Origin: an uncultured Bacteroidales bacterium
Lineage (GTDB): Bacteria; Bacteroidota; Bacteroidia; Bacteroidales; Paludibacteraceae
NCBI GenBank assembly: GCA_902783545.1
Contig: CACZRD010000095.1
Coordinates: 1 to 34,568 of the forward strand
Length of the DNA stretch: 34,568 nt
Direction: 5' to 3'
The position numbers were made by a program, and so were the translations under genes. The notes below the pieces were generated by a model, which was not told where the DNA came from, did no database searches, and saw nothing but the letters and a program-made list of their open reading frames with translations. Below, one piece after another: positions 13,757 to 22,123 of the stretch. The first letter of the stretch is position 1. Each line of letters starts with the position of its first letter.

Positions 13757-16426
13757 TTACTTGTTTAGATGATGTATGCAATTTCTGTATAATGCGCCGA
13801 AGTCTTGTGCGCTTTCCATGATGAACGGCAGTGCGATGATCTTCCCCTCGCCGTCGTAGGCTATGCCGGCATTCATTCCGCTGTCGGTGTACGTGCCGTA
13901 GGGTACAGACCCGCGTGCGGGGAGTATTCCTTGTGCATTCTCGCAGCAGATAATGTCCGGATTAGGGGTGGTGATGAGTTGCGTGAGTTGCATGTTCATC
14001 AGCAGCTTTCCGCTGCGCGTAGCGTGGTCGCCGCGGTAAGTGTAACGTAGTACCTGACGGGTGAATGCGCAGTCGCCGAGGGTCTTAGCTTCGCTGCCGA
14101 TGTACATGCCTGACAGCAGGATGTTGCCTCCGTGTTGCGCATAATCTGTGAGCGCTGTTTGAATATGTGCGGGGAATACCTGATATGTGCTGTCGGTGCG
14201 CTGCTTTCCGCATATGAGATCGATGATCGCGTATCGTCGCAGAGCGGTGGAGTCTTCGGTCAGTGATGCCGAGCAGCTGCAATAGGAGTACCCTAACTCG
14301 CTGAGCACCCTGCCGTGCATGAGCGGGTAGTCACGTGTGTTGCCGGCAGTGAGCACGAACTGTTGGTCGGCGTACGATGCGCCCCAGCCGCAGTTGTCGT
14401 CGGACTGCCACTCGCTCGTGCGCAGGTGGTCGTATTGTTCGCCAAGGAAAGATATGTCTCGGCCTTCCTGCACGGCGTAGCTCTGCGGTTGGATGCCCGC
14501 GTAGGTGCTGTCGGCAAAGAACGCCGGAGCGCTCAGACGTGTGAAGTTGTTGACGATGAGCACCTTGCCCTGTGACTTGGGTGCCAGGTAGGCGCAGAGC
14601 GTCTCTGATGGCAGACTCACGCCTCCTCTGTTACCTGCCACAACGCGGAAGTCGTAGCGTATGCCCCGCTCGGCGGCAAAGGCGTAGCTTGTACCGTTGA
14701 CGCGCGTGCCGTTGCTCCAGTCGCCGGCTATGGTCTGACCGTTGACTGTGCGTGTGCGGCGGGTATAGACGATATAGTAACTCGGTTGAGCGGTAGGCTC
14801 CAGCGGGTCTTCTTGTGCTTGCCAGCGCAGTAGGATGCTGTCGCCGGACAGGGCGGTAGCTACGCCGCTAACAGGCAGCGGCTGAACAACATAATCCGCA
14901 CCGCGGGAAGTCGCCAGGTACTTGAGTATTCCCTTATATATCGCGCGCGAAACGGCGAACTTCACGTTAGGATCCAGACCGAGGCGCATGTCGTTCATGT
15001 TCTGGTGCGATAGCATCTCAAGCAGGATCGACGGCACGCGCGGTTGACGTGCCTCGGCGTAGCCGGCGTTCTTCAGTGCGCGCCGCGTCCAGTTCGGTGC
15101 ATATAGTGTGCGCATGTCTTCCACGACCTGCGTCTGAACGTAGTCGCCGAGGTAGCGGCAGTGCAGTCGTGAGTCGCCTAAGGGTAGGTTACGGCTCTTG
15201 TTGTCATCGCGGTCGTAGTAGATGAGCAACGTGCCTACGATGGAGTCGCCTGCACGAATGCCTGCATCGGAGTGCAGACCCAGGCTCAGGTCAATAGGTA
15301 TAGCGAGCCCGTCGTCTTTCGGGGCGAGTTGCGAACCCGAGAGCAGGTAGTTCACCCACTGCCCGCGGCAGGCGTAGTCGTTGGTGTAGGTGTTCTCGCC
15401 CTGCGTATAGTCAAGGATCGAGTCGGGAATCCCTGCAAAATGCAGGTACTGTGATGCCCCGACGACGTAGCGCGGGACATTAGCTGTGCTGTCTATACCT
15501 CCGCCCAGACGTATGGCGCGTATGTGCTCCTTGCCGGTGCTGATGCTGATGCGTGCCGTCTGCTGCGGCGAGAACGCATGTGTGCCGATATACACCCACG
15601 TGCCGGCACCTATCTGCATGTTCAGGTGGTAATGGGTCGTGCGGTCTTTGTGCTCGATGTCGAGCTCCGTGTGGTTGGAGGCTTGCTTGTCTTTCTCATA
15701 CCAGATATACACCGCATAGTCGCCCTGCTCCGGCACGATCGTCTCGGCAATAGTCTTGTCGCCTTCCGTGCGGAGTGCCGTGCTGTCGATGATCACCATC
15801 GCTGTCTGTGTGTCGCGTTCGCGCGGCTGGAGCACTACTGCGCCGGCATTCTCCAGCATCGGCACGAGATAAGGCATCGTGTATGACGAGGTGAACAGGT
15901 CTTCGACCGTTGTCCACAGCCGAGCTCGTTGCCACAGCCAGCGATCCAGCTGGTTGTTGTAGTACCAGCCGTGGCTGCCCCAGAGCGCTATGTGCCTGCC
16001 GTCGAGCCCGTCAGGACATTGGTAGGGCAGGTCGGCGTTCTTCACGAGCGGCTGCACGGCGGCAGGCGTGTGGGCGCGGGCTACTGAACGGTGACGCAGC
16101 GTCACCAGCTCACCCAGCTCGTAACCGTCGCTGTAGATCTGTATGTCGCCGCCTGCATCGCCGAACACGAGCGTGCTCACCTTGCGGCGTAGGTCTTTCA
16201 GCTCGGCCTGCGACAGACTCAGCCAGCTCAAGGTCTTACAGGTATAGATGCGCGCTGTGCGTCCGCCCGTGCGAATGCGCTTGACAGAAACCCTGCCTAC
16301 CTCCGCCTTGCTATTGGCATATACGCTCAAGCTGTCAGCCAAAGCCTGCATAGGAATAGCGTATGCCCGAAGCGTGGGAAGCAAAAGGGCTAAAATGAGG
16401 ATAATTGTAAGGCGTATTTTGTGCAT
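13757..16426 (-). CDS. Exported N-acetylmuramoyl-L-alanine amidase with inserted golvesin-like domain
   Basis: 889 residues from the ATG at 16426. Signal peptide MHKIRLTIILILALLLPTLR. The amidase_3 catalytic elements are split: HIALWGSHGWYYN (first zinc His), a later Glu in LWTTVEDLFTSSY, then after an inserted beta-domain DLSLGLHSDAGI (zinc His) and PSILLEMLSHQN (catalytic Glu). The insert (ETIVPEQGDYAVYIWYEKDK through MQIGAGTWVYIGTHAF and RLGGGID) matches the golvesin C-terminal-like domain, often annotated as xanthan lyase. A fibronectin III-like segment (PSYYIVYTRRTRTVNGQ, YDFRVVAGNRGG) and a C-terminal Rossmann-like domain follow. It would cleave peptide stems from peptidoglycan in the periplasm. 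In-frame alternative starts exist at 16444 (ATG) and 16456 (TTG), but the promoter's predicted start near 16447 favours 16426. Confidence 0.8.
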   Translation of the reverse strand: MHKIRLTIILILALLLPTLRAYAIPMQALADSLSVYANSKAEVGRVSVKRIRTGGRTARIYTCKTLSWLSLSQAELKDLRRKVSTLVFGDAGGDIQIYSDGYELGELVTLRHRSVARAHTPAAVQPLVKNADLPYQCPDGLDGRHIALWGSHGWYYNNQLDRWLWQRARLWTTVEDLFTSSYTMPYLVPMLENAGAVVLQPRERDTQTAMVIIDSTALRTEGDKTIAETIVPEQGDYAVYIWYEKDKQASNHTELDIEHKDRTTHYHLNMQIGAGTWVYIGTHAFSPQQTARISISTGKEHIRAIRLGGGIDSTANVPRYVVGASQYLHFAGIPDSILDYTQGENTYTNDYACRGQWVNYLLSGSQLAPKDDGLAIPIDLSLGLHSDAGIRAGDSIVGTLLIYYDRDDNKSRNLPLGDSRLHCRYLGDYVQTQVVEDMRTLYAPNWTRRALKNAGYAEARQPRVPSILLEMLSHQNMNDMRLGLDPNVKFAVSRAIYKGILKYLATSRGADYVVQPLPVSGVATALSGDSILLRWQAQEDPLEPTAQPSYYIVYTRRTRTVNGQTIAGDWSNGTRVNGTSYAFAAERGIRYDFRVVAGNRGGVSLPSETLCAYLAPKSQGKVLIVNNFTRLSAPAFFADSTYAGIQPQSYAVQEGRDISFLGEQYDHLRTSEWQSDDNCGWGASYADQQFVLTAGNTRDYPLMHGRVLSELGYSYCSCSASLTEDSTALRRYAIIDLICGKQRTDSTYQVFPAHIQTALTDYAQHGGNILLSGMYIGSEAKTLGDCAFTRQVLRYTYRGDHATRSGKLLMNMQLTQLITTPNPDIICCENAQGILPARGSVPYGTYTDSGMNAGIAYDGEGKIIALPFIMESAQDFGALYRNCIHHLNK

Positions 16427-16453
16427 TTTTGCATATATTTTCATTTCCGCATA

Positions 16454-16485
16454 CAAAAGTACAAAAAAAATTTTGAATTATCAAA
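16454..16485 (-). promoter_or_regulatory. Promoter of the amidase-rlmD operon
   Basis: Minus strand: -33 TTTG (complement of 16482-16485), 20-nt spacer, -7 TACTTTTG (complement of 16454-16461). It interlocks with the divergent cdd promoter. Confidence 0.75.
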
Positions 16486-16502
16486 TATTTTTTGTATCTT
16501 TG
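16472..16502 (+). promoter_or_regulatory. Promoter of the cdd-lptF/G-ribBA operon
   Basis: -33 TTTG (16472-16475), 19-nt spacer, -7 TATCTTTG (16495-16502), predicted start near 16509, leader about 67 nt. The palindrome TTTGAATTATCAAA (16472-16485) supplies the -33 element of this promoter in one arm and of the divergent one in the other. Confidence 0.78.
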
Positions 16503-16575
16503 TAGGCTGATTTGTCAAATAAGTAAATTTGTATAACAAAAAGAGCAGAATAAACACTATCAAATCCCATATATC

Positions 16576-17073
16576 ATGAAAGAGTTCACCATTGATACAC
16601 GCATCTGCAGTTATGCGTGGAGCGAGTTATCGGAGGCTGATCAACGTTTGTTGGAGGCAGCCAGGCGTAAGACGCAGGATTCCTATTCCCCGTACTCGCA
16701 TTTCTGTGTCGGTGCAGCCGCGTTGCTGGCTGACGGAACGATTGTCGGCGGTTGCAACCAGGAGAATGCCGCTTACCCGAGCGGTTTGTGTGCCGAGCGC
16801 ACAGCGTTGTTTTCCGCGGGCGCGCAATATCCTGACAAGCCTGTAGTGGCGTTGGCTATTGCGGCGTTTACCGACGGCCATTTTACCGAAGATCCTGTGT
16901 CGCCTTGCGGCGCTTGCCGTCAGGTGATGTTGGAAACAGAGCACCGCTACAAGCAGCCTATGCGCGTGTTGCTTTTCGGCGCGAACCATGTGTATGCGTT
17001 CGACAGCGCCGAGAGTCTGCTGCCGTTCAGTTTCATTAGTGACGACTTGAAAGGAGGGGTGCGCGAGCGGTAA
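16576..17073 (+). CDS. cdd: Cytidine deaminase
   Basis: 165 residues, homotetrameric-type cytidine deaminase that converts cytidine and deoxycytidine to uridine and deoxyuridine in pyrimidine salvage. The N-terminal PYSHFCVGAAALLADGTIVG, the zinc/catalytic motif CAERTALF (about 72-79; Cys and catalytic Glu) and PCGACRQVMLE (about 110-120; two zinc Cys) are all intact. First gene after the divergent promoter; its stop shares one base with the next start (TAATG). Confidence 0.95.
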   Translation: MKEFTIDTRICSYAWSELSEADQRLLEAARRKTQDSYSPYSHFCVGAAALLADGTIVGGCNQENAAYPSGLCAERTALFSAGAQYPDKPVVALAIAAFTDGHFTEDPVSPCGACRQVMLETEHRYKQPMRVLLFGANHVYAFDSAESLLPFSFISDDLKGGVRER

Positions 17074-18623
17074 TGTGGCGTTCACCGATTAAGCGTTTGG
17101 ACATGTATGTGCTGAGGAACTTCCTCGGCTTGTTCCTGTTGACGCTTATGGTGTGCATTTTCATTCTGCTCATGCAGTTCGTATGGATGCACGTGCGCGA
17201 CCTTGTGGGTAAGGGCGTCGAGCTGAGCGTGCTGGCTGAGTTCTTCGTCTATGCCGTAGCATCCGTTGTCCCCCTGGCGCTGCCTTTGGCAGTGCTCCTC
17301 GCCTCGCTGATTGCCTTTGGTAACCTCGGCGAGAAGTTCGAACTGACGGCTATGAAAGCCGCAGGTGTATCGCTGTTTCGTATCATGCGTCCGCTCGTGG
17401 TGGCTGTGCTGGTGATATGCGGGGGAGCGTTCTATTTCTCCAACCATATACTGCCTGTCACGCAAGTCAAACTCTGGACGCTGATCTTCTCACTCAGGCA
17501 GAAGTCGCCTGAGCTGGATATTCCCGAAGGCGAGTTCTATGACGGTATCGGCGGCTACAAGATCTATGTCCGCCACAAAGACCCGAGGCGGGGAATGCTG
17601 TATGACATGATGATCTACGACTACACCAAGGGTTTCCGTGAGATGACCGTCATGCTTGCCGACTCGGGGAAGATCGTGTTCTCTGACGATAAGATGTACT
17701 TGAAGTTGCATCTGTACTCCGGCGAGTCGTTTGAGAATCTCGACCGCAAGCAGCAGCGTGCAACCGGCACAACGAAGAATATCCCCTACAGGCGTGAGAT
17801 GTTTGCTGAGAAGCAGATTCTCATTGACTTCAATACCGACCTCAAGCGTATGGACGAGAGCGTGCTGGCTGATCAGCATGTGAGCAAGAACGCTTGGCAA
17901 CTCATTCACTCCATCGACTCCGTACACACCCTGAGCGTGGCGAAAGGCACCGAGCAGAGCACGCAGCTCACCGATACACGTTACCTGGGCAGAGAGCGGC
18001 ACTCCGTCGATCAGAACGAAGAGATAGCCCGTGCCTACAACGAGCGCAAGCAGCAAGCTGCACTCACCGAGCCCAACTGGCAGACGCAGTACAACCCCGA
18101 CTCACTCTTTGCTTCGTTCACTGACGCACAGAAGGAGAAAGCCCTGAGTATAGCTTTGGAACGTGCACGCGCGCAACGCGATCAGGTGGACTACAACGCC
18201 GTTGTGCTCGATGACTTCCAGCGATATATGCGCCGGCATGAAATCGAGTTGCACAGGAAGTTCACCCTGGCATTCGCCTGTCTGATCTTCTTCTTCATCG
18301 GCGCACCGCTCGGCGCTATCATCCGTAAGGGCGGTCTGGGCACGCCGGTGATCATATCCGTGGTGATGTTCATCATCTATTATATCATCGACAACACGGG
18401 CTATAAGATGGCTCGTGAGGCGCTGTGGCCGTGCTGGGCGGGAATGTGGCTTAGTTCGTTCGTGCTGCTGCCGATAGGTATATTCCTTACCTACAAAGCC
18501 GCTACGGAGTCTGCTCTGTTCAGCCCCGATGCGTGGGTGCGTACATACTACAAAGCCAAGAAACGTCTGCTCGTCAAAATGAACAAATGGGACAAAACCG
18601 AAGAGCACGCCGCATTCGAATGA
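17073..18623 (+). CDS. LptF/LptG-family lipopolysaccharide export permease
   Basis: 516 residues of the YjgP/YjgQ family. The N-terminus has three membrane helices (FLGLFLLTLMVCIFILLMQF; VVPLALPLAVLLASLIAFG; MRPLVVAVLVICGGAFYFS) around the conserved ELTAMKAAGVSLFRI. A periplasmic beta-jellyroll region follows, enlarged by a charged segment (about 255-370), then helices CLIFFFIGAPLGAIIRKGG and VIISVVMFIIYYIID near the C-terminus. With LptB it extracts LPS from the inner membrane and passes it to LptC/A. One copy is seen here; whether it pairs with a second family member elsewhere is unknown. It is coupled to cdd by a one-base overlap. Confidence 0.9.
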   Translation: MWRSPIKRLDMYVLRNFLGLFLLTLMVCIFILLMQFVWMHVRDLVGKGVELSVLAEFFVYAVASVVPLALPLAVLLASLIAFGNLGEKFELTAMKAAGVSLFRIMRPLVVAVLVICGGAFYFSNHILPVTQVKLWTLIFSLRQKSPELDIPEGEFYDGIGGYKIYVRHKDPRRGMLYDMMIYDYTKGFREMTVMLADSGKIVFSDDKMYLKLHLYSGESFENLDRKQQRATGTTKNIPYRREMFAEKQILIDFNTDLKRMDESVLADQHVSKNAWQLIHSIDSVHTLSVAKGTEQSTQLTDTRYLGRERHSVDQNEEIARAYNERKQQAALTEPNWQTQYNPDSLFASFTDAQKEKALSIALERARAQRDQVDYNAVVLDDFQRYMRRHEIELHRKFTLAFACLIFFFIGAPLGAIIRKGGLGTPVIISVVMFIIYYIIDNTGYKMAREALWPCWAGMWLSSFVLLPIGIFLTYKAATESALFSPDAWVRTYYKAKKRLLVKMNKWDKTEEHAAFE

Positions 18624-18660
18624 TAAATAGTAAATTGTAAATGACTAAATGGTAAATGAT
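18623..18660. repeat. Degenerate 7-nt repeats (GTAAATG type) upstream of ribBA
   Basis: The spacer after the LptF/G-type stop reads ATAAATA, GTAAATT, GTAAATG, ACTAAAT, GGTAAAT. An in-frame ATG at 18649 lies inside this array, so an apparent N-terminal extension of RibBA is repeat-derived. Confidence 0.65.
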
Positions 18661-19920
18661 ATGTTGAATTCAATTGAACAAGCGATAGAAGATATCCGTC
18701 AAGGGAAGTTCGTGATTGTCGTGGATGACGAGGATCGTGAGAACGAGGGCGACTTCGTTACTGCCGCCGAGACGATCACAGCCGAGAAGGTGAACTTCAT
18801 GTTACACCACGGCCGTGGCGTGCTCTGTTGCCCGCTGACCGAGCAACGCTGTGCGGAGCTCGACCTTGTGCACCAGGTGGCGAACAACACATCGATGCTC
18901 GGCACGCCGTTCACCGTCACCGTTGACAAGCTCGAGGGTTGCACCACAGGCGTCTCAGCCGAGGATCGTGCGGCAACTATCCGCGCGCTGGCTGATCCGG
19001 CATCTACGGCGCAGACCTTCGGTCGCCCGGGGCATATTAATCCGCTCTACGCGCAGCCTGCAGGCGTACTCAAGCGCGCAGGGCATACAGAAGCCGCTGT
19101 TGACCTCGCGCGTCTGGCGGGGTTGCGCCCCTGCGCCGCACTCATCGAGATCATGAACGAGGACGGCACAATGGCGCGTATGCCGCAACTGGAGCAAGTA
19201 GCAATAGAGTTCGGACTGCATATCATCAGCATCAAAGACCTCATCGCCTACCGCTTGAGCCACGTCTCTTTGAGCGACAGCGGTCTTTCTTCTTTGAGCG
19301 GTAGCGGTCTTTCGTCTAGTAGCGATTCCCTCATCGAGCGCGGCGAGACAGTAGAACTGCCCACGGAGTTTGGAATGTTCCAGCTCACACCTTTCCGCCA
19401 ACTCAGCAACGGCCTGGAGCACATCGTGCTCACCAAAGGCACATGGGCGGAAGACGAGCCGATCCTCTGCCGCGTGCATTCGTCGTGCATGACAGGCGAC
19501 ATATTCGGCAGCAAACGCTGCGAGTGCGGCGAGCAACTGCAGGAAGCCATGCGACGTATCGAAAAGGAGGGCAAAGGCATACTCGTTTACCTCAACCAGG
19601 AGGGTAGGGGCATCGGCCTGATGAACAAAATCAAAGCCTACAAATTGCAGGAGCAAGGCGAGGATACAGTGGAGGCAAATGTGCATTTAGGCTTCGATGC
19701 CGACGAAAGAGACTACGGAGTAGGCGCACAAATTTTGCGTTCAATGGGCGCTAAGAATCTGCGACTTATGACAAATAACCCTGTAAAAAGAATCGGTCTG
19801 GAGAGTTATGGCATAGTTATTGTACAGAACATAGCAATAGAGGTGCAACCGAATCCTTATAACCTGCGTTACATGCGTACGAAGAAGGAAAAGATGCACC
19901 ACACATTACACCTTGTTTAA
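18661..19920 (+). CDS. ribBA: Bifunctional 3,4-dihydroxy-2-butanone 4-phosphate synthase / GTP cyclohydrolase II
   Basis: 419 residues from the ATG at 18661; the ATG at 18649 lies in a repeat array. The RibB half has [14 protein letters not shown] (about 20-33, metal-binding acidic cluster) and the RibA half has [15 protein letters not shown] (zinc cysteines about 276, 287 and 289), [13 protein letters not shown] and [16 protein letters not shown]. The two halves make the two precursors of riboflavin: dihydroxybutanone phosphate from ribulose 5-phosphate, and the pyrimidine from GTP. The linker between the domains ([20 protein letters not shown]) is enlarged by a 24-nt tandem repeat. No FMN riboswitch is seen upstream; the gene lies inside the cdd operon. 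Confidence 0.95.
   Translation: MLNSIEQAIEDIRQGKFVIVVDDEDRENEGDFVTAAETITAEKVNFMLHHGRGVLCCPLTEQRCAELDLVHQVANNTSMLGTPFTVTVDKLEGCTTGVSAEDRAATIRALADPASTAQTFGRPGHINPLYAQPAGVLKRAGHTEAAVDLARLAGLRPCAALIEIMNEDGTMARMPQLEQVAIEFGLHIISIKDLIAYRLSHVSLSDSGLSSLSGSGLSSSSDSLIERGETVELPTEFGMFQLTPFRQLSNGLEHIVLTKGTWAEDEPILCRVHSSCMTGDIFGSKRCECGEQLQEAMRRIEKEGKGILVYLNQEGRGIGLMNKIKAYKLQEQGEDTVEANVHLGFDADERDYGVGAQILRSMGAKNLRLMTNNPVKRIGLESYGIVIVQNIAIEVQPNPYNLRYMRTKKEKMHHTLHLV
19267..19314 (+). repeat. Two 24-nt repeats in the ribBA linker
   Basis: Units begin TCTTTGAGCG at 19267 and 19291 and end GCGGTCTTTC. Bases 19278-19299 are identical to 21678-21699 in the phosphopantetheinyl transferase gene, in the same frame (GLSSLS). 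Confidence 0.85.
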
Positions 19921-19968
19921 CGCGCGTCAGTTGCCACACGGCAATTGGCAACTAAAAAAACTATTGTT

Positions 19969-21372
19969 ATGAAACGCTTGCTATCACTACTCGTACTTCT
20001 GGCTACAGTTAGCTGGAGTACTTGGGCAGACGAGACGATCACCGTCTCTGCCAACTCAGAGGACATAAGCCAAGCGCTCGATTTGAAAGCGGTGGCTACA
20101 TTGTTCGGAACAGTCAAGAACATTGAGGAATTCGAGACACTCCTCAACAACCCCGACTCCGCTTTCACCAATCTTGACCTGAACGGTGACGGAGTGGTGG
20201 ATTACCTTCGCGTAGTCGAGACGTCCGCCGACAACAAACACCTCGTTGTCATCCAAGCCGTGCTGGCGAAAGACGTATTCCAGGACGTTGCGTCGATATA
20301 TGTGGAGAAAGACGAGGCTACAGGGCAGATTACCACGCAGGTGATAGGTGACGAATATGTATATGGTGCGAACTACGTGATCGAGCCTGTATATATCTAC
20401 CGTCCGTACATCTACGATTGGTTTTGGGATCCGTTCTATGTAGCTTGGTACTCGCCTTGGTACTGGGGATATTACCCGCATTGGTGGCACTCATGGCATT
20501 GCTGCGCAGCGCACGTCTATTGGGATCGTTGCTACCATTGGCATCATCACCACGCATACTGCTCGTACCGTCACGCAGCTCGTCCGCATCAGGGCTATCA
20601 AGACATGCGTCACACCGTGGCTCGTCGCGAGTACGCTACAGCGCATGCTGATCGTGCATTCGCAGCCCGCCATAGCGGCGTAGCTAACGCCCGTCATCTG
20701 GACGCAGGACGCAGAGCTGCAGTCGGCGGACAACGCGTAGCTGCCGGTCATCGAGCTCCTGCTGGTCAACGCGTAGCCGCAGGCAGCCAACGTACAGCAG
20801 CCGGTGGCAGACAACTCGCACCCGGAGCACGCCGCGAGAACACGTTCGGCAGTACGACCGTACGCCGAGGGGCAGCACCCTCAACACGGCAAGCAGCCGT
20901 AAGCCAGCGTTCCGTCAGCCAACGCTCAGTAGCCGGACGTCAGCCTGCTAGTCGCCAAGTATCGACAAGCAGCCGTCAGCCGTCAGCTGTCAGCCGTCAG
21001 GCATCGGTTACAACACGTCAACCGTCAACCGGCGTCAGCCGTCAGCCCTCGGTAAGCAGTACGCGCTCAAGCAGCAGCGTAAGCCGTCCCTCGAGCAGCG
21101 CAACACGCTCCGGTAGCAGTTACAGCGGTGGCAGCCGTTCAAGCGGTAGCGTAAGTCGCTCCGGCGGTAGTTACAGCGGCTCACGCTCGAGCTCAAGCAG
21201 CTACAGCGGTGGCAGCCGTTCCAGCTCAAGCAGCTATAGCGGCGGTGGCCGTTCAAGCGGAGGATTCAGCGGTGGCGGTCGCTCAGGCGGTGGCTACAGC
21301 GGTGGCGGACATGGTGGCGCCAGCCGTTCAGGCGGCGGTGGCGGAGGGCACTCAACTGGCGGTCGACGCTAA
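19969..21372 (+). CDS. Exported protein with Asp-loop domain and low-complexity Ser/Gly/Arg tail
   Basis: 467 residues from the ATG at 19969. Signal peptide MKRLLSLLVLLATVSWSTWA. The first domain (about 22-140) has an EF-hand/dockerin-like loop DLNGDGVVDYLRVVE (about 70-84) and VIQAVLAKDVFQDVASIYVE. A very aromatic stretch (about 145-195) is full of Trp, Tyr, His and some Cys (YSPWYWGYYPHWWHSWHCC). The rest is an Ala/Arg/Gln segment, then Ser/Gly repeats (YSGGSRSS-like) ending in GGGGGHSTGGRR. The first domain resembles a conserved Bacteroidetes family of unknown function. Calcium binding by the Asp loop and a surface location are inference. Part of the tail is encoded by GTCAGCC-type 7-nt repeats. 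Confidence 0.75.
   Translation: MKRLLSLLVLLATVSWSTWADETITVSANSEDISQALDLKAVATLFGTVKNIEEFETLLNNPDSAFTNLDLNGDGVVDYLRVVETSADNKHLVVIQAVLAKDVFQDVASIYVEKDEATGQITTQVIGDEYVYGANYVIEPVYIYRPYIYDWFWDPFYVAWYSPWYWGYYPHWWHSWHCCAAHVYWDRCYHWHHHHAYCSYRHAARPHQGYQDMRHTVARREYATAHADRAFAARHSGVANARHLDAGRRAAVGGQRVAAGHRAPAGQRVAAGSQRTAAGGRQLAPGARRENTFGSTTVRRGAAPSTRQAAVSQRSVSQRSVAGRQPASRQVSTSSRQPSAVSRQASVTTRQPSTGVSRQPSVSSTRSSSSVSRPSSSATRSGSSYSGGSRSSGSVSRSGGSYSGSRSSSSSYSGGSRSSSSSYSGGGRSSGGFSGGGRSGGGYSGGGHGGASRSGGGGGGHSTGGRR
20880..21060 (+). repeat. GTCAGCC-type repeats coding for the SRQPSxVSRQ region
   Basis: Repeated GTCAGCC/GTCAGCT/GTCAACC heptamers, best seen at about 20975-21005 and 21030-21050, encode Ser/Arg/Gln-rich sequence (SSRQPSAVSRQ). 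The core is the same as in the lolC-like gene array. Confidence 0.65.
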
Positions 21373-21408
21373 CAACCAATGGCTAACAGCCAATAGCCAA
21401 CAGCCAAC
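21373..21408. repeat. Five AGCCAAC-type 7-nt repeats directly before a start codon
   Basis: AACCAAT, GGCTAAC, AGCCAAT, AGCCAAC, AGCCAAC, then ATG of the next gene. The whole spacer is repeat. Confidence 0.8.
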
Positions 21409-22095
21409 ATGCTCTACGTCGTAGAAAATATTCCTGACGAACAATCCATGCAAGCGGTAGTAGCCGAACTACTACCGCTTGTTCCTTTTGCCCGCCGCGA
21501 ACAAGCGCTGCGATACAAACACCTGCATGGGCAGTACTGCTGCCTGCGCGCGTGGCAACTGCTCCACAGCCTGCTCACGGAGCATAACTTCATCCCTGTA
21601 TCTCTGCCTCTCGCCGATCTCACCTACACCGTTGACGACTACGGCAAACCCTCTTTGAGCAACGCGGTCTTTGAGCGCAGCGGTCTTTCTTCTTTGAGCA
21701 ACGCGGTCTATTTCTCTCTTTCACATACTAAGACCGCTATCGCCGTAGCCATCGACCATGCGCCTGTAGGCATCGATGTGGAGACCATCGTCTCGCCCGC
21801 GCGCATCAGCGACCGACATTTCCTCGACCGCACGATGAACCCCGCTGAGCAGCAGCAGATCGCTGCGGCTGACAACCCCTGCCTCGCGTTCACCGAGCTC
21901 TGGACGCGCAAGGAAGCCCTCGTCAAACTCCTCGGCACGGGCATCGACATGAGCACCCTGCCCACGCTCCTCACCGCTCTGCCCACGCTCCTCGTTCCGC
22001 AGCCCGCTCCCTCGCCCGACGCCCCGCAGCCTTACTCCTTCCTTACCACCCGCACCCCCTCCTACGCCTGCACGGTGGTCACACAAAACGCATAA
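21409..22095 (+). CDS. 4'-phosphopantetheinyl transferase (Sfp type)
   Basis: 228 residues. It transfers phosphopantetheine from CoA to a carrier protein. Family motifs are present: DDYGKP, then YFSLSHTKTAIAVAI, VGIDVETIV (magnesium-binding Asp, about 121-128) and WTRKEALVKLLGTG (about 165-178). Between GKP and YFSLSH, normally a few residues apart, lies an extra repeat-coded segment (SLSNAVFERSGLSSLSNAV). A second in-frame 21-nt duplication (21958 and 21979) gives LPTLLTALPTLL. The C-terminal region is Pro-rich. The carrier target (fatty-acid ACP or another) cannot be told. Confidence 0.88.
   Translation: MLYVVENIPDEQSMQAVVAELLPLVPFARREQALRYKHLHGQYCCLRAWQLLHSLLTEHNFIPVSLPLADLTYTVDDYGKPSLSNAVFERSGLSSLSNAVYFSLSHTKTAIAVAIDHAPVGIDVETIVSPARISDRHFLDRTMNPAEQQQIAAADNPCLAFTELWTRKEALVKLLGTGIDMSTLPTLLTALPTLLVPQPAPSPDAPQPYSFLTTRTPSYACTVVTQNA
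21652..21706 (+). repeat. Three TCTTTGAGC repeats in the phosphopantetheinyl transferase gene
   Basis: TCTTTGAGC at 21652, 21668 and 21691, each followed by an ACGCGG or CAGCGG tail. Bases 21678-21699 are identical to a stretch of ribBA. Confidence 0.85.
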
Positions 22096-22123
22096 TAGTT
22101 ATTCTATCCCCAAACATAATATC

